This document shows, in pieces, positions 37,580-49,279 of a stretch of 64,000 nt of DNA. Every line of letters starts with the position of its first letter. Positions within the stretch are counted from its first letter, which is position 1. Both the position numbers and the translations under genes were made by a program. The notes under the pieces are model-generated. The model searched no databases. It had not been told where the DNA came from and saw only the letters and a list, made by a program, of their open reading frames with translations. Location of the stretch: the NCBI RefSeq assembly GCF_035594125.1, contig NC_087151.1:18107501-18171500 (forward strand), written 5' to 3'. The stretch comes from Scylla paramamosain (taxonomy: Eukaryota; Arthropoda; Malacostraca; Decapoda; Portunidae).

Positions 37580-38738
37580 TTTAAGATGTGGAGAGAGACT
37601 TACTGCTGTAAAATTTGAACCGATTGGGATATTACCTCATGATATTTATGTGAGATGATATTAATGATCTCAGATTATAAAAGCAAACTAGTATTATTAA
37701 CAGTTATTTATTTTGTAATTTAGTAATAGATATAACATTTTAATTTATAATTTTGCTTTTGCCTACCACTTAGGTTCCCATGTATTTTTACGTAAATGAA
37801 AAAGTATGGAGCTACACAAGTATCAATTCACAAAATGCTTAATTTCATTGACAACTGTGGTCTGTATTGTTTTAAGCATATTGTGTACTTGTGGCAGGCC
37901 TGGTATTCTTTGCATATATTCCCCCTGGGGCTACATAGATACTAGAATGTAGCCCTCTCCATGTCGGCTGTGTGCCGTAAGAGGCGACTGATTCTGGCCC
38001 TGGGTGGGGATCTCTTTTACTAGCCCATAGCAGGTCTTTTTACCGCTTGACATATTTTCCCTTCTCATTTCCCTTTGCTTTCTGTCCATTTTCTTTTACG
38101 TTCTCTTACTTTTCCGAGTGGTGGGCTGACTCTTTGTCAGAGTGAGGGTTGGTGTCCTTTACTTCCCATAGCCATTTCTGTCTTTCTCTTGTTCTATATA
38201 CCTCTACTGTTTAGGGTGACACTAGGCTGGGGATCTGCCCATTCTTCTCTACCTTTTATAGTCCCACTTGTGGCACATGCCCAGGGATAATGCTAGGCAC
38301 AAGTGCCATGGGAACCCATTTATTGAGTCGTGGCCCGGGATGGTGGATGGTCACCCTCACAGTTCAAGGGTGGTTTCTGCTGTTCTGGACCATGGCATGG
38401 GGAGGTAATGCATAGGAGCAGGTGTCAGGCTATGGATGGATTGTGGCTAAACAAAGTTTTAATTTTTTGTATTACTGGGATCATCCATTTATATATTGCA
38501 GTTATTCTTCATTCAAGTCAGATATCTTGAAAGCCTTTATATATAAAAATGCAAGCACTAACTTTTTTTTTTTTTTCATAAAATATGGAAATTATTTTGG
38601 TTTTGATATTTTTACAAGGATGAAGATTATTAAATTTATGAAAAAGTGTAAGACTGAAGAATATATATATACACACTTTCTGTATTACTTGTATTTTTTA
38701 CATGCCTACCTTGTATTCTGAAATTGCACAGTACTATG
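37580..38738. other. No gene recognised
   Basis: The 37900-38440 part is GC-richer with the phrase GTGCCGTAAGAGGCGACTGA and looks like a diverged dispersed repeat. The rest is AT-rich with a poly-T run at about 38563-38576. No coding sequence is supported. Confidence 0.4.
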
Positions 38739-38956
38739 GTTGCATTCAACAAGTGTGAAGGCTGCATTATCGTGCTCTACCAGCCTGCCTGTCAACAATG
38801 TGCGGTCTCGTAAAGGATATGTTTCTGTTTATAATAGCCTATTTGACTATAGCTTACGTAAATGATACAGAAACATATACTGAGAGACTGGATGCACTGA
38901 TGACATGCAGATTACCAGAGCACGATAATGCAGCCTTCAAACTTGTTGGAATCAAC
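38739..38956. mobile_element. Near-palindromic MITE
   Basis: Arms of about 95 bases pair across a short loop: GTTGCATTCAACAAG at 38739 with CTTGTTGGAATCAAC at 38942-38956, and GGCTGCATTATCGTGCTCT with its complement at 38918-38936. ATGTTTCTGT also matches in the inner arms. The 103-codon frame across it is a by-product. Confidence 0.75.
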
Positions 38957-38984
38957 TACAAAAGCTCAGATAATTCACGGATAA

Positions 38985-39166
38985 ATAAACACATGGATTA
39001 TTCCACCAGATATTACCGTGTATTACACGTGAATTTGTACACGTGTATTCCACGTGTTCATTTTCACGTGAATTCGATTTTGCATTTTCCATCAAATATC
39101 CATGAGTAATCCACGTGCAGGATCCACGTGTATTCCACGTGAATTACGTGACATTTGCCCACTGGG
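38985..39166. repeat. Right terminal region with CACGTG array
   Basis: Seven CACGTG hexamers within about 130 bases (near 39027, 39040, 39052, 39065, 39112, 39125 and 39136), ending in GCCCACTGGG at 39157-39166. Inverted counterpart of 29575-29795. Confidence 0.65.
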
Positions 39167-39486
39167 AAGGAGATGCCATCACTGAAACACTTTAAACACT
39201 TTATTATGTCTGACCATACATATATACATATACAATAAATACTATTGTTCATATGATGAATGGGTGAATAAACAGCCCTTTCTTAAGCAAAGCTTTTTTG
39301 GGCAGCTTAAGCTTAAACTTACACTAAAAGTCTTAATAATAGCCGTATAAAAAGTATATATAAAGTAAATAAATGAAGGGAAAGAGAAAAAAGGGAAAGG
39401 ATATTGTTAAGAGCAATTTATAATTATAAATTATTTCAGTATGAGAAGATAAGAAATCTTATATAATAAAACACACTGCCTGTCTG

Positions 39487-39487
39487 T

Positions 39488-39532
<45 letters not shown>

Positions 39533-39541
39533 TGTGTGTGT
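39487..39541. repeat. (TG)n tail of LINE-A copy 1
   Basis: TG dinucleotides directly at the 3' end of LINE-A on the minus strand, after the duplicated TATTTACCTAGTTGTAT motif (39541-39571). Confidence 0.9.
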
Positions 39542-40850
39542 ATTTACCTAGTTGTATTTACCTAGTTGTATAGTACAGGGCCTGAGCCAAAGCTCAATTA
39601 GTCCTGTCTCCATACCCGAATTTGTCCAATTTCTCTTTAAACATGTGCACACTCTTTGCAGCAACCACCTCTTCTTTTAAGTTATTCCATATTTCAACCG
39701 TTCGATGCAGAAAGCTGTATTTCTTAATATCTCCCAAACAATGACTCTTCTTTAATTTCTTCATATGTCCCCTTGTACGTCTATCTCCTTCCTCCACTTT
39801 TACAACTAGGTCATCTCTGTCTATCTTCTCCATGCCATTTACTAATTTGAACATTGTTATCAGGTCTCCTCTTTCCCTTCTTTCTTGCAGTGTTGGTAAT
39901 CCAATTTCTTCCAGTCTTTCCTTGTAAGTTAGGTCTTCCAATTCAGGTATCATTTTCGTAGCTGTTCTTTGTATTCTTTCCAATTTCCTTATATCTTTCT
40001 TCTTGTGTGGAGACCATAACACTGCTGCATATTCCAGTTTGGGGCGTATCATGTGTGTTATGATTTTCTTCATCATTTCTTTGTCTAGGTAATTAAATGC
40101 CACCCTGATATTTGCTAGCAAATTATATGTAGAGCCAAATATTCCATTGATGTGTTTTTCTAGTGATAGCGTGTCTTGAATTATTACTCCCAAGTCTTTT
40201 TCTTCTTTGCTCTTTGGTATTGTGATTCCTCCCATCTTATACTCCCATGAAGGTCTCCTTTTACTTCTTCCCATCTCCATTACATGGCACTTCTTTATAT
40301 TGAATTCTAATTTCCATCGTTTACTCCATTCATAAATTCTATCAATATCCCTCTGTAGTTCCTCACAATCCTCTTGGTTCTTTATTACTTTCATCAATTT
40401 TGCATCATCTGCAAACATGTTAATGTAGCTATTTAAACCCACCGTTATATCATTTATATAGACTTGAAACATTATAGGTGCCAACACAGACCCTTGTGGT
40501 ACTCCGCTTGTTACTTCGCACCAACTTGATTTATTACCTCTGATTACTGTGCTCATTTCCTTACCTTGGAGATAATCCTTCATCCACTTAAGTATTTTTC
40601 CTTTTAGCCCTCCTTGATGTTCCAGTTTCCATATGAGACTTTTATGTGGGACTGTATCAAAAGCTTTTTTCAGATCTAAATAGACTGCATCCACCCAACC
40701 ATCTCTCTCTTGTAGTTTATCTATTACTCTTGTATAAAAGCTCAGTAAGTTTGTTACGCAAGATCTCTCTTTCCTGAAACCGAATTGTTTTTCTGTTATT
40801 ATATTTTCTTGTTCAAGATATTGCACCCATCTGTTTTTAATGACTATTTC

Positions 40851-40856
<6 letters not shown>
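39542..40856 (-). mobile_element. LINE-A copy 1 (CR1-like), 5'-truncated
   Basis: Minus-strand CR1-like element with a long open frame and a 3' UTR ending in (AC)n on its coding strand. Its 5' truncation point at 40856 abuts the (TG)n tail of the next LINE-A copy, so the two copies stand head to tail. Confidence 0.88.
39594..40826 (-). CDS. CR1-like reverse transcriptase, N-terminally truncated
   Basis: An unbroken 410-codon frame covering most of the RT domain and the C-terminus. Landmarks in order: FGFRKERSCVTNLLSFY, the first Asp in VYLDLKKAFDTVPH, SGVPQGSVLAPIMF, the catalytic MFADDAKLM box, then the C-terminal LERIQRTATKMIPELEDLTY, RRERGDLITMFKLVNG and HRTVEIWNNLKEEVV blocks. No endonuclease or ORF1 is present because of 5' truncation. 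The open frame suggests a recent copy. A closely similar but interrupted copy lies at 40910-48896. Confidence 0.92.
   Translation of the reverse strand: MQYLEQENIITEKQFGFRKERSCVTNLLSFYTRVIDKLQERDGWVDAVYLDLKKAFDTVPHKSLIWKLEHQGGLKGKILKWMKDYLQGKEMSTVIRGNKSSWCEVTSGVPQGSVLAPIMFQVYINDITVGLNSYINMFADDAKLMKVIKNQEDCEELQRDIDRIYEWSKRWKLEFNIKKCHVMEMGRSKRRPSWEYKMGGITIPKSKEEKDLGVIIQDTLSLEKHINGIFGSTYNLLANIRVAFNYLDKEMMKKIITHMIRPKLEYAAVLWSPHKKKDIRKLERIQRTATKMIPELEDLTYKERLEEIGLPTLQERRERGDLITMFKLVNGMEKIDRDDLVVKVEEGDRRTRGHMKKLKKSHCLGDIKKYSFLHRTVEIWNNLKEEVVAAKSVHMFKEKLDKFGYGDRTN

Positions 40857-40909
<53 letters not shown>
40857..40909. repeat. (TG)n tail of LINE-A copy 2
   Basis: TG dinucleotides at the 3' end of copy 2; its other side is the 5' truncation point of copy 1. 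Confidence 0.9.
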
Positions 40910-40911
<2 letters not shown>

Positions 40912-41864
40912 ATTTATCTAATTGTATTTACCTAGTTGTATTGTACATGGCACAAGCCAAAGCTCATTTTGTCCTGTCTCCATAACCATATTTATCCAGT
41001 TTCTCTTTAAACATGTGTACACTGTTTGCCTTCAAATCATTCCAGATTTCAATAGTTCTATACAGGAAGCTGTATTTCTTGATGTTGCTTGAACATTCCC
41101 TCTTCTTTATTTTCTTCCCATGCTCCCTTGTCTCTCTCTCTCTCCCTCCTCCATCTGTGGTTATAAGTCATTTCTGCCTATTCTTTCTATATTGTTTACT
41201 AATTTGTACATTGTTATCAGGTCTCCTCTTTCTCTTCTGTCTTGTAGTGTTGGTAATCCCATCTCTTCAAGTCTTTCTTCAGAGCTCAATACTCAATTCT
41301 GGTACCATTTTCCTCACTATCCTCTGTATTCTTCCCAGTTTCCGTATATCTCTTCTTTTCTACATGGAGCCCAAACTACTGCTGCATATTCCAATTTAAG
41401 TTGTATCATGCTTGTTATAATTTTCTTCATCATTTTGTTATCTAAATAGTTAAACGCCACCCTAATGTTTGTTAACAAGTTGTATGTAGAGCAAATATCC
41501 CAGGTATCTTTCAGGTGATAATGTGTCCTGAATCATTACTCCTAAATCTTCTTCATTACTTTTCATAATTATTTCTCCTCCCATTTTGTATTTCCATAAA
41601 GGTCTCTTTTTACTTTTTCCTATTTCCAACACGTGGCATTTTCTGACATTAAATTCTAGTTTCCATCTTTGGCTCCATGCATGTATCTTGTCAATATCCT
41701 TTTGTAGCTCCTTGCAGTCATTTTCATCCCTTATTATTTTCATTATTTTTGCATCTTCAGCAAACAGGTTTATATAACTATTTTGAACCTCTGTCATATC
41801 ATTAACATATATTTGAAACATAATAGGTGCCAACACAGATCCTTGCACTTGTCACTCCGTGCCA
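40910..41864 (-). pseudogene. LINE-A copy 2, RT catalytic part and C-terminus
   Basis: The 128-codon frame 41848-41462 aligns with the 39594-40826 protein from QGSVLAPIMF through YINLFAEDAK to the IQDTLS region. One residue of the catalytic F-A-D-D box is changed to Glu (F-A-E-D), which alone would impair polymerase. Frameshifts follow down to the 3' UTR. Confidence 0.85.
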
Positions 41865-41873
41865 ATTTGAATT

Positions 41874-42373
41874 ATCATCATCATCATCATTTTCATTTAA
41901 CACCCGCATTTTCCCGTTAGGGTGGGGTTGGATGGGTGATGACTGCTTTTCTCAAATGGCGATCTTGTACCATATGTTCTTCTAGTCCCAAGAAATTCAT
42001 ATCCTCTGTCACACACTCCACTTTTTCTTTGGCCTTCCCATTGGCCATCAGCCTCCAACCCTCACCTCCTTCACCTCGCTCAACACCCTTCCCTCTGCTC
42101 CTCTCACATGTCTGAACCATCTCAGTCTTCTTTTTCTCAGCTCAACAGAAAGGTCTTCAACTCCACACATCTCCGCCATGTCACTGCTAGACCTCCCATC
42201 TTGCCACCTCACTCCTGCCAAGTATCTCAGCATCCTGTGGTCACAGCTACATAGAATATCTGTAAGTCTGTTTGTCAGTGCCCATGTTTCTGCTCCATAT
42301 AGAAGAGCAGATCTGACACAATCCCTGTATACCCTTCCCCTGATCCTCAGTTTTATGCTGTGGTAAGTTTTAT
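41874..42373 (-). pseudogene. RTE-like LINE C-terminus
   Basis: Resumes the RTE protein after the jockey-like insertion: a YGAETWALTNRL-type segment, then MLRYLAGVRWQDGRSSSDM, LRWFRHVRGAEGRVL and a frame-shifted end (NFLGLEEHMVQDR). Ends in the (TGA)n tail. Roughly ten codons of the family's usual sequence at the insertion point were not found, so a small deletion may have accompanied the insertion. Confidence 0.82.
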
Positions 42374-44215
42374 GCTGTGTTTGTAAGGAGGCAGTAGATA
42401 CCTGCAGAAATGATAATTACTCCCAGTGAGGTCTAAAGCACGGTTCAGTGGGTGCTGTGAACTTATCATTAAACCCAGCTGTGACCTCACTGAACGTTTT
42501 CCTTTGTGTCTCACAACACAAAGGAGCAGTCACAGCCTGCCCTCTAAAGACAACTCTCTTCCTCTGCACAAAACTACAAGCACCTAATAACACACACACC
42601 CTTCGCTCAAAAATTTTAAAATCATCATGGTGATTCCTACACCAGCCTCGGAGTCCCCATCTGGGGAGGGGACCATAAGTGTCCCCAGGTCAGACTGCCT
42701 TTCCGTTGACGACCCTAAGTGTCTTGACACCTCCCCTCAACTTTTTCTTCATTAACTTCTGCAACATTCGCAGTCTAAGATCTAATTTTCAATCTGTAGA
42801 ACACCACCTCTCCTCTTCTAAACATCATTATCTTTTCCTCACTGAAACTCCGGTGTCTGAGGCAACTGACAGTAGCCCCTTTTCTCTATCCTCATTTTCG
42901 ATCCAAAGCTGGATGCTGCATTTATGTGCGCAATGACTTAACCTGCTCTCGTGCCCACACTCTTGAATCTTTCGAGTTTTCCACCATCTGGCTACGATTA
43001 CAGAGTCACTCTCAAACTAAATTTATCTGTGCTGTATACCTCTCACCTAACTCCTCTGACTATAAGAAATTCTTTGACTATTTAACTTCCAAAGTGGAGC
43101 ACATTCTGACCCTCTTCCCTTTTGCAGAGATCTCCATTCTTGGAGACTTCAATGTTTACCACCAGCTTTGGCTTTCCTCTCCCTTCACTGACCATCCTGG
43201 TGAACAAGCCTTCAACTTTACTATCCTCCACGACCTATAGCAATTGGTGCAACACCCTACTCGTATTCCTGACCGTCTTGGAGATACGCCCAACATTCTT
43301 GACCTTTTCCTGACCTCTAATCCTTCTGCTTGTGCTGTCACCCTTTCTTCTCCGTTGGGCTCCTCTGATCACAATCTCATCTTTATCTTGTCCTATCGCT
43401 CCAATTCCTCCTCAGGATCCCCCTAAGTGAAGGTGCCTCTGGCATTTTGCCTCTGCTAGTTGGGGGGGACCTGAGGAGGTATTTTGCTGATTTTCCTTGG
43501 AATGACTACTGCTTCCATGTCAGAGACTCGTCTTTGTGTGCTGAGCGCATAACAGAGGTGATAGCGTTTGGCATGGAGGTGTACATTCCAGGCTTATAGA
43601 CCTGATGGGGTCCCTCATATTGTTCTCCGAAACTGTGCCTCTGTGCTTGCACCTTGCCTAGTCAAACTCTTTCAGCTCTGTCTGTCAACATCTAGCTTTC
43701 CCTCTTGCTTGAAGTTTGCCTACATTCAGCCTGTTCCTAAAAAGGGTGACCGTTCTAATCCCTCAAACTACCATCTTATTGCTTTAATTTCCTGCCTATC
43801 TAAAGTTTTTGAATCTATCCTCAACAGGAAGATTCTTAAACATCCATCACTTCACAACCTTCTATCTGATTGCCAGTATGGGTTCTGTCAAGGCTGCTCT
43901 GCTGGTGATCTTCTGGCTTTCCTTACTGAGTCCTGGTCATCCTCTTTTAGAGATTTTGGTGAAACTTTTGCTGTTGCCTTGGACATATCAAAAGTTTTTG
44001 ATAGAGTCTGGCACAAAGCTTTGATTTCCAAACTACCCTCCTACGGTTTCTATCCTTCTCTCTGTAACTTCATCTCAAGTTTCCTTTCTGACCATTCTAT
44101 TGTTGCTGTGGTAGACGGTCACTGTTCTTCTCCTAAGCCTATTAACAGTGGTGTTCCTCAGGGTTCTGTCCTGTCACCCACTCTCTTCTTATCATTCATT
44201 AATGATCTTCTAAAC

Positions 44216-44517
44216 CAGTGGTTCTCAAACTATGGGTCGCGAGATCAATTTTGATGGGTTGCAGGGACACAGGAACATTATCATGCTTTCAGTGTTTCAG
44301 TTTATTTCAGTTACTTAATTGAATTATTCTTCTTTAACCACAAATTACTTTTGTTATATATGTTCATCTTCCCCCCACCTCCCTCCTCCTATTTATTTTT
44401 TTCCAAAATAAAGTGTATATATCATTGTACATTTTCTTTCTCTTTACTTTACTCTGGGTTGTGAAGGAATGAAATGTTCCAAATAGGGTCGCTCATGAAA
44501 ATGTTTGAGAACTACTG
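44216..44517 (+). mobile_element. hAT MITE with perfect 8-bp target duplication
   Basis: 302 bases. Ends CAGTGGTTCTCAAAC and GTTTGAGAACTACTG, flanked by TTCTAAAC at 44208-44215 and 44518-44525. The related LINE copy at 24890-24915 shows the uninterrupted site. Its interior, rich in T and A, has no coding sequence. Confidence 0.95.
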
Positions 44518-44756
44518 TTCTAAACCAAACTTCTTGTCCTATCCACTCCTATGCTGATGATACCACCCTGCACTTTTCCATGTCTTTTCATAGACGTCCA
44601 ACCCTTCAGGAAATAAACATTTCACGCAGGGAAGCCACAGAATGCTTGATTTCTGATCTTTCTAAAATTTCTGATTGGGGCAGAGCAAACTTGGTATTGA
44701 TCAATGCCTGAAAAACTCAATTCCTCCATCTATCAACTCAACACAACCTTCCAGAC

Positions 44757-45598
44757 AACTATCCCCTCTTCTTCAATTACACTCAACTGTCCCCCCCTTC
44801 TACACTAAACATCCTTGGTCTGTTCTTTACTTATAATCTGAACTGGAAACTTTACATCTCATCTCTAGCTAAAACAGGTTCTATGAAGTTAGGCGTTCTG
44901 AGTCGTCTCCACCAGTTTTTCTCACTCCCCCAGCTGCTAATCCTGTACAGGGGTCTTATCTGTCCATGTGTGGAGTATGCCTCACATGTCTGGAGGGGTG
45001 GGTTCCAATCATACCGCTCTTCTAGACAGGGTTGAATCAAAAGCTTTTCGTCTCATCAATTCCTCTCCTCTAACTGACTGTCTTCAGCCTCTCTCTCTCA
45101 TCACCGCAATGTTGCATCTCTAGCTGTCTTCTACTGCTATTTTCATGCTAACTGCTCTTCTGATCTTGCTAACTGCTAACTATCCCCTCTTCTTCAATTA
45201 CACTCAACTGTCCCCCTCTTCTACACTAAACATCCTCAGTCTGTCCTTTACTTATAATCTGAACTGGAAACTTCATATCTCACCTCTAGCTAAAACAACT
45301 TCTCTGAAGTTAGGCGTTCTGTGATATCTCCACCAGTTTTTCTCATCCCCTCAGCTGCTAACTCTGTACAAGGGCCTTATCCGTTCATGTATGGAGTATA
45401 CTTCACATGTCTGTGGGGGTTCCACTCTTACTGCTCTTCTAGACGGGGTGGAATCAAAAGCTTTTTGTCTCATCAACTCCTCTCCTCAAACTGACTGTCT
45501 TCAGCCTCTCTCTCATCGCTGCAATGTTGCATCTCTAGCTGTCTTCTACTGCTATTTTTCTGCTAACTGCTCTTCTGATCTTGCTAACTGCATGCCTC
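44757..45598 (+). repeat. 421-base tandem duplication inside the jockey-like LINE
   Basis: AACTATCCCCTCTTCTTCAA recurs at 44757 and 45178, and the following 420 bases are similar to each other up to CTTGCTAACTG. It repeats the LINE C-terminal region, so this copy carries part of it twice. Confidence 0.88.
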
Positions 45599-45925
45599 CT
45601 CTCCTCCCGCAGCCTCGCTGCACAAGACTTTCTTCTTTCTCTCACCCCTATTCTGTCCACCTCTCTAATGCAAGAGTTAACCAGTATTCTCAATTATTCA
45701 TCCCTTTCTCTGGTAAACTTTGGAACTCCCTGCCTGCTTCTGTATTTCCACCTTCCTATGACTTGAATTCCTTCAAGAGGGAGGTTTCAAGACATTTATC
45801 CTTCAATATTTGACTACCGCTTTGGACCCGTTTTATGGGACTGGCATTTCAGTGGGCATTTTTTTTTATTGGATTTTTGTTGCCCTTGGTCAGTGTCCCT
45901 CCTACAAAAAAAAAAAAAAAAAAAC

Positions 45926-46169
45926 TGGCAGTTTCTTGCCATCTTCCCTATGCAGCTGCTACTCTCGCCCTTACTGCTCTCTCTACACCCACTTCACAGT
46001 CCAACATATCTCCCAAGTAGCAGAACTGTTGTACCTCCTCCAACACACCTCCATTCACCTCCAATCTGACATCCTCTTCATCACCACTGCCACCACCACC
46101 ATTCTCCTCCTTCACACATCTTGGACATATAAAGTTCTGCGCCCCTCTGAGATTCCTCAGACCTGAGCA
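45926..46169 (-). pseudogene. RTE-like LINE, connection region after the stop
   Basis: Continuation of the RTE frame past an in-frame stop: cysteine-rich CSGLRNLRG-type segment, then EEVQQFCYLGDMLD, ending where the poly-A of the inserted jockey-like LINE begins. Confidence 0.75.
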
Positions 46170-47098
46170 TCATTGGTGACACCATTTATTACACCTAGTA
46201 CACAACACTGAGTTTGGTCCCACTTCTCTTCCACAACATCCACATGGCCATTTTCCTGACTGAATTCTTTCTATAGCTTCATTTCCGGTCACCTTTAGTT
46301 TTGTCTTCTCCATGTTTATTTTCAGTCCCCTCTGCTCCATTCCCTCCTTCCACCTATTAAACATGTCAGTCACTTCCCTTGATTCTGCTGTCAATACCAA
46401 ATCATCAGCATAGAGTAGCTCCCACAGGCCATCTCCTCTTGCCAGTTTAGTAGCTTCCTCCATTGCTGTGATAAAGAGTAGTGGACTAAGAGCTGATCCC
46501 TGGTGTACTCTCACTCTTATGTCAAAGTCCCTTGATGTTCCTGCCAATGTTTTCACCCTTGATCTTGATTCCACATACAGAGGCATGACTGCAGTCACGA
46601 GCCTTTCGGGCACTTTTTGTCTCCTTAGTGCCCACTCAATTGCTCTCCTTGGCACTCTGTCAAATGCCTTCTCTAGATCAACAAATAGCTTCTTCCTTTC
46701 ACTGAGCTTCTTCTGTATTTGCCTCATTATAAAAATTGCATCTGTTGTCGATCTTCCTGGGCAAAACCCAAACTGTTGACCGTCCACTTTTATCAGTTTC
46801 CTCAGCCTCTCCTCCAATACCTTTACAAACAGTTTCATTCCATGTTCCAATAGTCTAATTCCTCTATATTTTCCGCACTCCAAGCCATCTCCTTTTCCTT
46901 TATAGATTGGCACTGTTATACTATTTTTCCAGTCATCAAGAATGTCTCCCTTGTCAATTATGCCTCTAAACATCCTTGTTAATTCTCTTATAACACCCAC
47001 TTTCTTCATTAGGTCACTGGTGATTCCTGTTGGACCAGGCACTTTTCCACTTTTCATTCCTTTCAATGCTCTGTTCACCTCTTCCTCCGAGAGATCCC
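46170..47098 (-). CDS. RTE-like reverse transcriptase domain (partial)
   Basis: The frame is open from 47129 to 46170, but its first ten codons belong to the host LINE-A, fused in frame. RTE-type landmarks: LSEEEVNRALKGMKSGKVPGP, KYRGIRLLEHGMKLF, QQFGFCPGRSTTDAIFIM, VDLEKAFDRVPR, HQGSALSPLLFI and the catalytic LLYADDLVLTAE box. A Cys/His module (C-x2-C...C-x2-C-x4-C-H, from CGCCGREVGP to RCNKWCHQ) lies near the end. A stop at about 46170 is followed by further readable RTE sequence (FICPRCVKEEN) to about 45930. Confidence 0.85.
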
Positions 47099-48896
47099 AT
47101 TTGAATTTGTCTCCGATTACTGTTCTCATTTCCCTCCCTTATAAATAATTCTCCATCCATCTCAATGTTGCTCTCTTTAGTTCTCCTCCATTCTCTAGCT
47201 TCCACATAAGGCTTTTGTGGAGAACTTTATTGAATGCTTTTTCAAGATCCAGGTATACTGCATCAACTCATCTGTCCCTCTCTTGCACTCCATCTACTGC
47301 TCTTGTATAGAAGCTCAGTAGATTTGTGACACAGGATCTCCCTTTCCTGAATCCAAATTGCTGTTTTGTAATTATCTTTTCATCTAGATATTGCACCCAT
47401 CTGTCTTTAATTACAATCCCACAAAGCTTGCTTACAATACTTGTTAGTGACACCAGTCTATAATTTAATGGTTCCGTTTTACTTCTCCCTTTGTATATTG
47501 GCACTATGTTAGCTCTTTTCCATTCCCTTGGTACTTTTCCTTCTTTCAATGAGCTGTTAATTATATCCCATATGGTTTCCTCCATTTGTTCTCTGCATTC
47601 TTTAAATATCCCTCCATTTACTTGATCTGGTCCCATAGCTTTTCTAACATCCAGCTCTTCCTGCAATTTCTTGATTTCTTGTCTTTTTACTTGTATCTCC
47701 TGTATTCCCTCATTCTGTGATACCACTTTTGGTGCCAGAAATTTGGTTTCTTTGGAAACACAGATTGAAAACTCTCATTCATTAGTTCACTCATCTCCTC
47801 AGTAGTTTCATAAATTTTTCCTTCCCTTTTTAACTTGTTTATGTCATCCCTGTGTTTCATTTTTCCATTTATGTATCTGTAGAGGAGTTTGGATTCTTCC
47901 TTGGATTTTCTTACTATGTCACTTTCAAAGTTTTTTTTTCTTTTCTTATTATACTACATTAATTCCTTAACTTTCTATATTCTTCTCTAGCATTGCTTTT
48001 CAGTTGTCTCATTATTTTCTTCCATGCCCTGTCCTTTTTCTTTTTTGCTTCTACACACTTAGCATTATACCATTCATGTTTCCTGATTTTCACTTTATAA
48101 CTTGGCACAAACTGTAGCATCCCCTCTCTATACTTGCTCAAAAATATCTCATATTTTTCTTGCACTACTTTACCTTCAAATAGATCTTTCCAGTTAATTT
48201 TTCCATAAAATTTATTAAGTTCTGCAAAGTTTGCCTTAGCATAGTTCTGTCTTCCATTCTGTATTGTTTTTTCCTGTGCAACACTTTTTCCTCCTGTAGT
48301 ACTATTTCTATTATCACTTTATCACTTCTTCCCATTGAACTGAGACAATGTATACTTGCTCTACTTTCTGGAATTTTTTGTAAACACCAAGTCCAACTGT
48401 GATGGTTCTTCTTCCCCTCTACATCTTGTAGGCTTGTTCACCCATTGTCTCATTGTATTCACCATCATGGTTTGCATAAGTTCTAAATTCCATAGCCTGA
48501 CATTTTCTTTTATTTCCATCTCCTCTCAGTTAATTCCTTTAGTGTTGAAGTCACTTACTAAGAGGACTTTGTTACTTTTCCTTATCATCTCCTCTATTCT
48601 ATTTCTTGTTTCTAGTTGTATACTTTTAAATTTATTGGTCTCCCATGCATTATTTTTTGGTGGTATGCAAGTCACAATGATTTTAATATTTTTTTAATTT
48701 CCTTTGATCTTAATCACAACACTCAATGTTCCTGCCATTCCATCACCATATTCCACTTCCTCAACAACAATATCTTTTACCAATATCATCAATCCTCGTC
48801 CTCCTTTTCCTTTTCTGTCTCTTCTCTATGTGCTCTATCCTTCCTTTGCAAATTACAGTTTTATTTCCGCTTTTAGTTTGGTTTCTGTTAAACATA
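47099..48896 (-). pseudogene. LINE-A copy 2: endonuclease end, linker and RT entry
   Basis: Minus-strand coding order. 48896-48330: endonuclease with LTETKLK, ILVKDIVVEEVEYGDGM, the SDFNTKGIN block (usually GDFN) and PSQLDLVFT. 48165-47959: linker (YKVKIRKHEWYNAKCVEAKKK). 47726-47268: RT entry (VRKAMGPDQVNGGIFKE, REWKRANIVPIYKG, FGFRKGRSCVTNLLSFY). Stops separate these pieces. At 47099 the frame passes directly into the RTE-like insertion. Confidence 0.82.
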
Positions 48897-49227
48897 TGTG
48901 GTGGCATGCAGCAAGGGTCCAACGCTCCACATAAAAAAAATAAAAAAATGAGGTTAAAGTTCAGCGATATGCAAATTACTGTAACTCTTCTAAGTTTTGA
49001 GATATTGCCTTTGTTTATTTGTCAAAATGAAGCTTGAAATATATTATTTCAGATTTTTAAAATGCTTTAGTAATTTTAGTAAAATTATGTGTTTATTTTT
49101 ATTAAAGAATAAATAAATAATTTTAAATTCTCAATGTATTTATCAGCTATTACTGAACTTTGACCTAATTTTCTGGCACAATATTGGTTAAAAAATGGTG
49201 ATACATGTTAATATCGATAATAATAAT

Positions 49228-49279
<52 letters not shown>

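Larger units (their letters stand above)
42679..45835 (+). pseudogene. Jockey-like LINE polyprotein relic (EN-RT)
   Basis: Endonuclease: FCNIRSLRSNFQSVEHHL and FLTETPVSE (42740-42860), AVYLSPNSSDYKKFFDYL and ILGDFNVYHQLW (43020-43165), and SSDHN (43365-43380). RT: 43568-44213 contains IQPVPKKGDRSNPSNYHLI, LDISKVFDRVWHKAL and SGVPQGSVLSPTLF. A 302-base hAT MITE then splits the frame just before the catalytic HSYADDTT box (44525-44570). The C-terminus ends with LWNSLPASVFPPSYDLNSFK (45720-45780). A 421-base tandem duplication and several stops break it further. Confidence 0.88.
42374..45925 (+). mobile_element. Jockey-like LINE, copy 2, near full length
   Basis: Plus strand, 5' non-coding part from about 42374, coding relic from about 42680 and poly-A at 45906-45925. 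It is the same family as 23957-26591 and keeps the endonuclease N-terminus missing there. It lies inside the RTE-like LINE. I could not find a clear target duplication. Confidence 0.85.
41874..47098 (-). mobile_element. RTE-like LINE inserted in LINE-A (itself interrupted)
   Basis: Bounded by ATTTGAATT at 41865-41873 and 47099-47107, a 9-base target duplication, with LINE-A sequence continuing on both sides. The element lies on the minus strand and ends in a (TGA)n-type tail (ATCATC on the plus strand, 41874-41890). It is 5'-truncated at the start of its RT domain. A jockey-like LINE interrupts it at about 42374-45925. Confidence 0.88.

Noticed and set aside
38798..39109. 103-codon frame with a hydrophobic start resembling a secreted protein
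   Set aside because: It spans the palindromic MITE and the CACGTG array, and its coding appearance comes from these repeats.
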